Notes under the pieces: generated by a model | What the model saw: the letters and a program-made list of their open reading frames with translations, nothing else | Databases searched by the model: none | What the model was told of the DNA's origin: nothing | Shown: piece after piece, positions 57,848-64,000 of the stretch | Layout: each line of letters begins with the position of its first letter | Numbering within the stretch: the stretch's first letter is position 1 | NCBI RefSeq assembly: GCF_047675955.1 | Contig: NC_132910.1 | Coordinates: 97,738,923 to 97,802,922 of the forward strand | Source: Chlorocebus sabaeus | Taxonomy: Eukaryota; Chordata; Mammalia; Primates; Cercopithecidae | Length of the DNA stretch: 64,000 bases | Direction of reading: 5' to 3' | Position numbers and translations under genes: made by a program

Positions 57848-58134
57848 TATTTCTGTTTTTATATCTCCAGAACTCAAAAGACTTTTTACAGATTCTACTA
57901 TACATGGATCACTACATTTCTTCATTTATTCAACAACTACATATTCAGAGCCTATTGTGCCAGATGTTAAAGCAATTTATGGCTGGGGTGAACCCAACAA
58001 GCCACAGTGCTCCTTTTGTTTCTTATGTAACTCTTGCAAAAACATTTTTTCCCTTGTCAGATACATCCATATTATCCATGTTATGAAGATATATTCTTCA
58101 CATATTTACAATTTTTTTGAATTTACATATATAC

Positions 58135-60031
58135 TTTTATTTTTTATTTTTAACTTTTATTTTCGATTCAGAGGTCCACGTGCGAGTTTGTTACATAGGT
58201 AAACTCATGTCATGGAAGTTTGTCATACAGATTATTTCATCACCCAGGTACTAAGCCTAGCTCCCAATAGCTATTTTTTTCTGCTCCTCATCCTCCTCCC
58301 ACCCTTGACCCTCAAGTAGGCCACAGTGTCTATTATTCCCTTCTTTGAGTCCATGTGTTCTCATCATTTGGCTGCCATTTATAAGCAGGAACATGTAGTA
58401 TTTGGTTTTCTGTTCCTGCATTAGTTTGCTAAGGATAATGGACTCTAGCTCCATCCATGTTCCAGCAAAGAATATGATCTCATTCTTTTTTAATGGCTGT
58501 ATAGTATTCTATGGTACATACATACCACATTTTCTTTATCCAATCTTCCATTTTTGGGCATTTAGGTTGATTCCATGTCTTTGCTATTGTGAATAGTGCT
58601 GCAGTGAACATAGCTGTGCATGTGTCTCTATGTGAACAATTTCCATTCCTTTGGTTATATACCCAGTAATGGGATTGCTTTGTAGAATGGTAGCTTTGAT
58701 TTTAGCCCTTTGAAGAATCACCACATTGCTTTCCACAATGGTTCCACTAATTTATACTCTTTTTATATATATATATATATATAATAACCATTCTGACTGA
58801 TGTGAGATGGTATGTTATTGTGCTTTTGATTTGCATTTCTCTATCAGTGATATTGAGTTCTTTTTCATGTGCTTGTTTGGCCATATGTATGTCTTCTTTT
58901 GAAAAGGGTTTATGTCCTTTGCCCACTTTTTAATGGGGTTGTTTGTTTGTTGCTTGTAAATTTGTTTAAGTTCCTTGTAGACTCTGGATATTAGACCTTT
59001 GTCAGATGGGTAGAGTGCAAAAATTTTCTCCCATTCTGTAGATTGTCTGTTTACTCTGTTGATAGTTTCTTTTGCTGTGCAGAAGCTCTTTAGTTTAATT
59101 AGATCCAGTTTGTCAATTTTGGCTTTTGTTGCGATTGCTTTTGGCATCTTCATCATGAAATCTTTGCCAGTTCTTATGTCCAGGATAGTATTGCCTAAGT
59201 TGTCTTCCAGGGTTTTAATAGTTTTGGGTTTTACATTCAAGTATTTAATCCACCTTGAGTTGACTTTGTATATGGTGTAAGGAAAGGGTCCAGTTTCAAT
59301 CCTCCGCACATAGCTAGCCAGTTATCCCAGCACCATTTATTGACTAAAGAATCCTTTCCCCATTGCTTATTTTTGTCAGTTTCATTGAAGATCAAATGGT
59401 TGTAAGTGTGCAGCCTTGTTTCTGGGCTCTCTACTCTGTTCCATTGGTCTATGTGCCTATTTTTGTACAGTGCAAAACAGTACCATGCTGTTTTCGTTAC
59501 TGTAGCACTGTAGTATAGTTTGAAGTCAGGTAATGTGATGCTGCCTGCTTAGTTCTTTTTGCTTAGGATTGCCTTGGCTATCTGGGCTCTTTCTTGGTTC
59601 CACATGAATTTTAACATAGTTTTTTCAATTCTGTGAAGAATGTCATTGGTAGTTTGATAGGAAGAGAATGAAATCTGTAAAAAGCTTTGGGCAGTATGGC
59701 CATTTAAATAATATTGATTCTATCCATAAGCATGCAATATTTTTCCATTTGTTTGAGTCATCTCTGATTCCTTCAGTCATGTTTTGTGATTCTCATTACA
59801 CAGATCTTTCACCTCCTTGGTTAGCTGTATTCCTAGGTATTTTATTCTTTTTGTGGTGATTGTGAATAGGATTACATTCTTGATTTGGCTGTCAGCTTGG
59901 CTGCTGTTCATGTATAGGAATGCTAGTGATTTTTGCCTATTAATTTTGTATCCTGAGACCTTGTTGAAGTTGTTTATCAGCTTAAGGAGCTTTGGGACTG
60001 AGACTATGGGATTTTATAGACATAGAGTCAT
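58135..60031 (-). mobile_element. 5'-truncated L1 (L1PB/L1MA-like), ~1.9 kb
   Basis: The minus strand runs from mid-ORF2 (60031) to the 3' UTR and a degenerate tail at 58135-58165. The tail region (GTTTGTTACATAGGTAAACT) marks a subfamily older than L1PA. ORF2 remnants include a 164-codon piece (58815-59309) with L1 C-terminal sequence, broken on both sides. A TA microsatellite lies at 58764-58784. Five-prime truncation at ORF2 is the usual outcome of L1 insertion. Confidence 0.95.
58764..58784. repeat. (TA)10 microsatellite in L1
   Basis: TATATATATA run in the ORF2 C-terminal region of the L1. Confidence 0.95.
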
Positions 60032-62224
60032 GTAATAATGCTTTTGAGTTGCTAGAAACACAGCAGAAAAAACTTTGAAAAAAATTAGTCAGTGTGAAAC
60101 TGACTTTTTTATACTAAAGAGGCAATAATTTTTGTTCAAAGTTGCCTACAAGTCCATCTATCCATTCTATCCAGAGTTATGAATATATGTATTTCCAAAA
60201 AGACCACTCTCCCAATTTTACTCAAAGTATTCTTCAGGTTTACAGTCTGGCCTCCTTGAAGCCTTCTTTCTTAACCTTCTTTTTTTGTTGTTTGCCATTT
60301 TGAATCCCTAATTATCACTGCTCTGAGGGACCCATGATTCAGAACACTGTAGCAAACATAGATACGCCATTCATTATATGTCAGCATGACTTCACACTTA
60401 AAGGACAGTATCTTTCAAATAAAAGACAGTGCTGATTGCTCATATTGGAGTTGCCCATGAATACACTTACACATATTCATTGAGAACCTGCTTAGGTGTA
60501 TGGGCGACACCAAACTTTAAGTTTCCGTGGTGAAAGTCACTCCAGGTTGTTTGTCTCAGGAAATTTACATTAGAAAGTTTAGGAATTTGAATCAAGTCTA
60601 GTGAAAATCTCAAGGCCAATAAAACAATTGGGATCTCCAGTTTTGTGTCTTTTAGGAAGGCTCAAAAATGGCCAATGAGTATCTGGTAGACCAAGAAGAA
60701 CAGAGCAAGGTGGATTCCACTAATGTGTATCACCAGCAATCATTTTTAAGGTATTCAACAGAAGGTCCCACATACTTAGGCATTCCACTGAAATGTGTTA
60801 ATATTGATAATGATAAATATGTGGAGATTATTTTCCCTTGCACTTCCTCCTAGGACACTTCTCAAACATACCATATCATATTAAAAGTAGTCTGAAAGAG
60901 TATTTTAAAACAAGTTTCATTAAGGATACTACATGTGTTCAAACTTTACACTTTATTATGTAACACAAAGCTTACATTGCACTCTCCCTGCTTCCTGCCC
61001 CTATAAAGTTATTCCATTAATTTATTTTCCCTTGATTGACTATCCCTATGCAGTAGAGATAAATCCTTTTAAAGCTACAACACTGTCTAACACACCAATA
61101 TTATGGACCCTTATTATTCTCATTCACCATTGAAAAAGGGATGTCTAAACAGGCTAGCTAGATTTCCAAAAATGTCAGAAGACAATACTGGCAAAACCCA
61201 GCATAAAATCCATTCTTCTTCATTTTCAAACCATGAGCATTTACCACAATGCCAATATACATCTTAATGCTGGCACTAAACTTTTGTTTTACGTTAACCG
61301 TGGTCAGAAGTCATGGTTCCTAAAATCTTTTTGATTGACCAAGAAAATTACTCTGGAATCATGAGGCTTATGTTTTTCTAATATACCAACCAACCAACCA
61401 ACCAACCAAAAATAACATGTGTCTCAGAGCTATCCTTTGAATGAACTTAGCCGTATCTCAGAATATTAATAATGAAGCGTAAATGTTTGATAAGCAAAGA
61501 ACATGATTATAGGAAGGAGAAAAAAACTGAAGAACACGTTAGTGACAAATAACTTTTCTTTTTCATTTTACAATAATGGGAAATACCATCTAGATTCCTG
61601 CTGAACAGAGTGAGTCTGGAAAAGGGAGCATTAAGAGGTTGTATAATTTTTCTAATGAAATCAGACGTCATTGCTTCAGGCCATGTTCTCTTCTTTTAGA
61701 TCTGTACAAGGAGCCACCTATACATTGCCAGGTGAAATGTCTTTCAATAACAAGGCTTCAGGCTGGTCCAGCTCTTTCACTTTCAGCTCTGAGTTCTATG
61801 ACCAACAGGGGCTGTGTGATGCATTCCAACTTTAGGGCTTCCCCTGTGGTTATGGGTTATGTAAAGTCCTGCTAATCCCTAGAGCTCAGCTTCTCTCCAA
61901 CTGCTCCATTGCTCTTTCCTAGTGAGTCTGAGTTCCTCAGGGAGCCTCTGCCTTTGCATGTCTGCTGAAAATGATCATTTCTTGAAAGAGTCCATTTCAC
62001 TTGGAGAGAGATCTGAATCTCTTATATTCCTTCTTAGTCCTCTGAGTTACTAAATCTTGTCCCAGAAACATGCAGCGACAGGCAATTTTTCTTCTCATAT
62101 TTTTTTTGCTGTTGCTGAGCTTCAAGCCCTGTTGTTTAATTTTGACACACACGTATATAAATATATAAAATATATACAACACATACATATAAAATAGACA
62201 TATGATGTTCTTCAGGACTGTGCT
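60032..62224. other. Unassigned AT-rich sequence
   Basis: No repeat apart from a CCAA microsatellite. Frames of 61-78 codons at 60668-60853, 60933-61133 and 61639-61875 show no recognisable domain. Confidence 0.45.
61385..61410. repeat. (CCAA)n microsatellite
   Basis: About six perfect ACCA/CCAA units. Confidence 0.95.
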
Positions 62225-62420
62225 CAATCTTTACAATTATTATATAATTTAATCTTATTTTATGCTTTCAGAAAACTCATTAACTAGGTTTTTAATCCCC
62301 ATTTTACAGATGAGTAATCTGAGACCCAAAATAAATGATGTAATTTATTTAACATCAGAGAGCTTGGATGTAGCACACTGATCTAAGATTTCAGATTCCA
62401 AAGATTCTGTTGTTACTCTA
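62225..62420 (+). mobile_element. MIR SINE
   Basis: TTTTTAATCCCCATTTTACA, GATGAGTAATCTGAGACCCA and ATGTAATTTATTTAACATCA give the MIR core in sense; the right end reaches ATTCTGTTGTTACTC. Confidence 0.85.
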
Positions 62421-62454
62421 AATGATACTACTTCCATTGGCTAGATCTGTAGAC

Positions 62455-62876
62455 AGCATGTCTTGACCTTTATTTTTCTTCATGATATTTATCACTGACA
62501 TTATATAACTCTGTCACTTAGGGTCATGTGACCTTAAGCAAGGCACTTCACTTGTTTGTGCCTCATCTGTAAAATCAGAATTATAATGATACCTATCTTA
62601 AAAGAGGGTTGTATCAAGGGAGTTGATGCATGTAAAACAATGAGAAGAATCTTTAGCCAATTGTAAGCATGATTTAAGTGTCAATCATTAGTAGTAGTAG
62701 TAGTTGTAGTACATTTATTTGTTTGGGGTTTATTATCTGTCTCCTGCATAAGAAAGTAAACTTCTTAACAACAAAGACTTTGTTTTGTTTACTACTATAT
62801 TCTCATTGCAAGAAGAGGGCTTAGCACATAGTAAGGGCTTAAAAATTATTTATTCAATGAATGAATGAATGCATAA
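62455..62876 (+). mobile_element. L2 LINE 3' end, interrupted by a MIR
   Basis: The left part (TTTATTTTTCTTCATGATAT, TATCACTGACATTATATA) and right part (TTATTTGTTTGGGGTTTATT, TCTGTCTCCTGCATAAGAAA, GCACATAGTAAGGGCTTAAA, TTATTCAATGAATGAATGAA) are consecutive in the L2 3' UTR consensus. A minus-strand MIR separates them. The terminal GAAT/ATGA repeats are the normal L2 3' end. Confidence 0.85.
62515..62715 (-). mobile_element. MIR SINE nested in L2
   Basis: GACCTTAAGCAAGGCACTTC, TGTGCCTCATCTGTAAAATC, GAATTATAATGATACCTATC and AAGGGAGTTGATGCATGTAA give a full-looking antisense MIR. A TAG-trinucleotide run (62692-62712) marks its left-arm side. Confidence 0.88.
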
Positions 62877-63363
62877 ATGACTTCAGGTCCTCATCATCCT
62901 TTTTCCATGACTTTTGGGATTTGGCTGCTGAAGTTCATGAGTGGGTGAACATAGTGTTTGATGTCACAGCTGCACACACTTGGTCCAGCACTCCCATATG
63001 CCTAGATACAAAGTGGGCGTCACTTGTATTCTTTGTTGTGCCTCATGCTGATGGCCTTTGCCCCTGATATCTTCTTCCCACAGGCCTCATGGATGGCTAA
63101 GCCATTCTCCATTTCCTTCAAGTTGTTCATTTCTCTTCATCTCATGAAAGTGAACCGGTCCTCAATTTCACTGCCATAAGGTCTTTTCTTAGTAGGTGAT
63201 GCCTAATTACTCTTTCCAATTAACATGCTATTTAAATTTGTCTAATGTTTCTTCCAGTTCTAAAATTTGATGACCACTGATCTGATGTGACTGTGTGATT
63301 GTTTCACAATTTGATGTGTGTGTGATGATATTAGTATATACAATACATGCTGTTTACCTCTGT

Positions 63364-63393
63364 CTAGTAACAAATGTCTACGTTTGTTACTAG
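63364..63393. repeat. Short perfect inverted repeat (hairpin)
   Basis: CTAGTAACAAA (63364-63374) and TTTGTTACTAG (63383-63393) are exact complements. The inner G76-C81 pair and a T/G wobble leave a TCTA loop, and the flanking T63/A94 adds one more pair. AT-rich, with no U-run terminator logic applicable here. Confidence 0.95.
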
Positions 63394-63599
63394 AGTAAGC
63401 TTTAGGGGTAGAACTTGGTCTCAAAGCTCACGTCTTGGAAAAAAAAGATCCGGTGCTGATAGAACCTTGATAAATCCCTTGTAATAGCACATGTTTTTGT
63501 TTCCCAGAAGTAGGGCAAGAGCTCTCTGGCTCATCCAATCAGCTTCTTCTCCTGACTTTAGTAGAGACACGGGCTTCATTACTGAGTTGGGGATTGAAC

Positions 63600-63930
63600 T
63601 TCCCTCTGTCCTATGAAAAGTAGAAGATTTTCCTAAGAGAAACCTTCAGTGGGAGCAGAACAGAAAAAAAAGCAAAGAACTAACTGAAGGAGAGGGCAAG
63701 AAATCAGCGTAGTGTGTGGCAGCAGAAGGGAAGTGACAGGTCAAAGAAAATAGGAGAGAAAAAGAGAGAACTACCCAAGTAAACAGGAAAAGGGGAGGAA
63801 ATACAAGGCAAAAGCAGAGAGCAGGGGAATTGGCATGACAAGAAAGTGGTGAAACACAGAGGATTCCACCAGACAATAGAAAGCCCAACAGAGAAGAGTG
63901 GGCAAGGATAAAGAGACAGGAAACAAATGG
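63600..63930 (+). repeat. Purine-rich (GA-rich) low-complexity stretch
   Basis: About 330 bp of strong strand asymmetry (GGAGAGAAAAAGAGAGAAC, GGAAAAGGGGAGGAAATACA). It accounts for the open pyrimidine-rich frame on the other strand. Confidence 0.8.
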
Positions 63931-64000
63931 ATTAAGACATGAAGTAGCCATTGTCAGTTACCCGGATAAGGAAAGATTGTTGGTCTAAATAAAACGCAGA

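Larger units (their letters stand above)
62877..64000. other. Unassigned sequence to the window end
   Basis: It contains the hairpin at 63364-63393 and the purine-rich stretch, listed separately. No gene is seen. Confidence 0.45.

Noticed and set aside
57621..58202. 193-codon plus-strand open frame
   Set aside because: It begins in antisense AluJ and runs through AT-rich DNA into an L1 tail. No domain, no exon structure.
58815..59309. 164-codon minus-strand frame with real protein similarity
   Set aside because: It is a remnant of L1 ORF2, cut off from the rest by stops and by 5' truncation, not a host gene.
63646..63951. 101-codon hydrophobic minus-strand frame
   Set aside because: It is the pyrimidine strand of a GA-rich stretch; the Leu/Phe/Ser content follows from that, and nothing else supports a gene.

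Overview
This window is nuclear DNA from a primate, and more specifically it looks like an Old World monkey (macaque or baboon type). At least ten full or near-full Alu elements, several primate L1s, THE1/MST LTRs, an LTR12 and old MIR/L2/MER5A copies are present. Two young Alus (15105-15390, minus; 33646-33950, plus) carry the variants I associate with the cercopithecoid AluYR group: GGCTCAAGCC near the left end, AAACTAGCCGGGCG, GGCGTAAAC, and GAGATCCGGCCACTG where human AluY has GAGATCGCGCCACTG. No bacterial, viral-genome or organellar gene is present. I recognise no protein-coding exon of a known gene. The open frames are short and mostly fall in transposon relics, so the window is best read as intergenic or deep intronic.

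Layout. 1-1.1 kb: 3' end of a MaLR retroelement with its 3' LTR. 3.9-5.9 kb: an LTR-like element split by a minus-strand L1 and apparently by a second LTR, ending in a TC/CA microsatellite. 6.6 kb: Alu. 9-10.8 kb: a ~305-bp direct duplication whose two copies each keep an exon-like 68-bp core with canonical splice signals; a third exon-like block lies at 12.4-12.8 kb. 15-19 kb: AluYR, another Alu, MIR and a young 5'-truncated L1. 21.9-27 kb: HAL1-like sequence with an Alu, then a 3.8-kb minus-strand L1 that keeps its 5' UTR. 27-33.9 kb: decayed DNA transposons, Alu, MER5A, an L1 split by a solo THE1/MST LTR, MIRs and Alus including the second AluYR. 36.2 kb: minus-strand MST LTR with a clean 5-bp target duplication. 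37.8-45 kb: MIR, Alus and an 800-bp L2. 45-51.6 kb: repeat-poor, AT-rich sequence broken mainly by one old L1 3' UTR. 51.6-53.3 kb: a solo LTR12 (HERV-9 family) with a striking CCAAT-box array, GATA motif and TATA box. 54.6-60 kb: Alus, L2, MIR and a 1.9-kb minus-strand L1. 62.2-62.9 kb: MIR, then an L2 interrupted by another MIR.

The features do not form a pathway. They record successive insertions: L2/MIR, then DNA transposons, L1M and MaLR, then Alu and LTR12, then lineage-specific AluYR and L1. The strongest candidates for present function are the LTR12 promoter, the exon-like duplication, and the repeat-poor blocks at 45-48 and 49-51.6 kb. Functional statements about these are inference. 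Family names and boundaries rest on reading against remembered consensus features, not on a database search.
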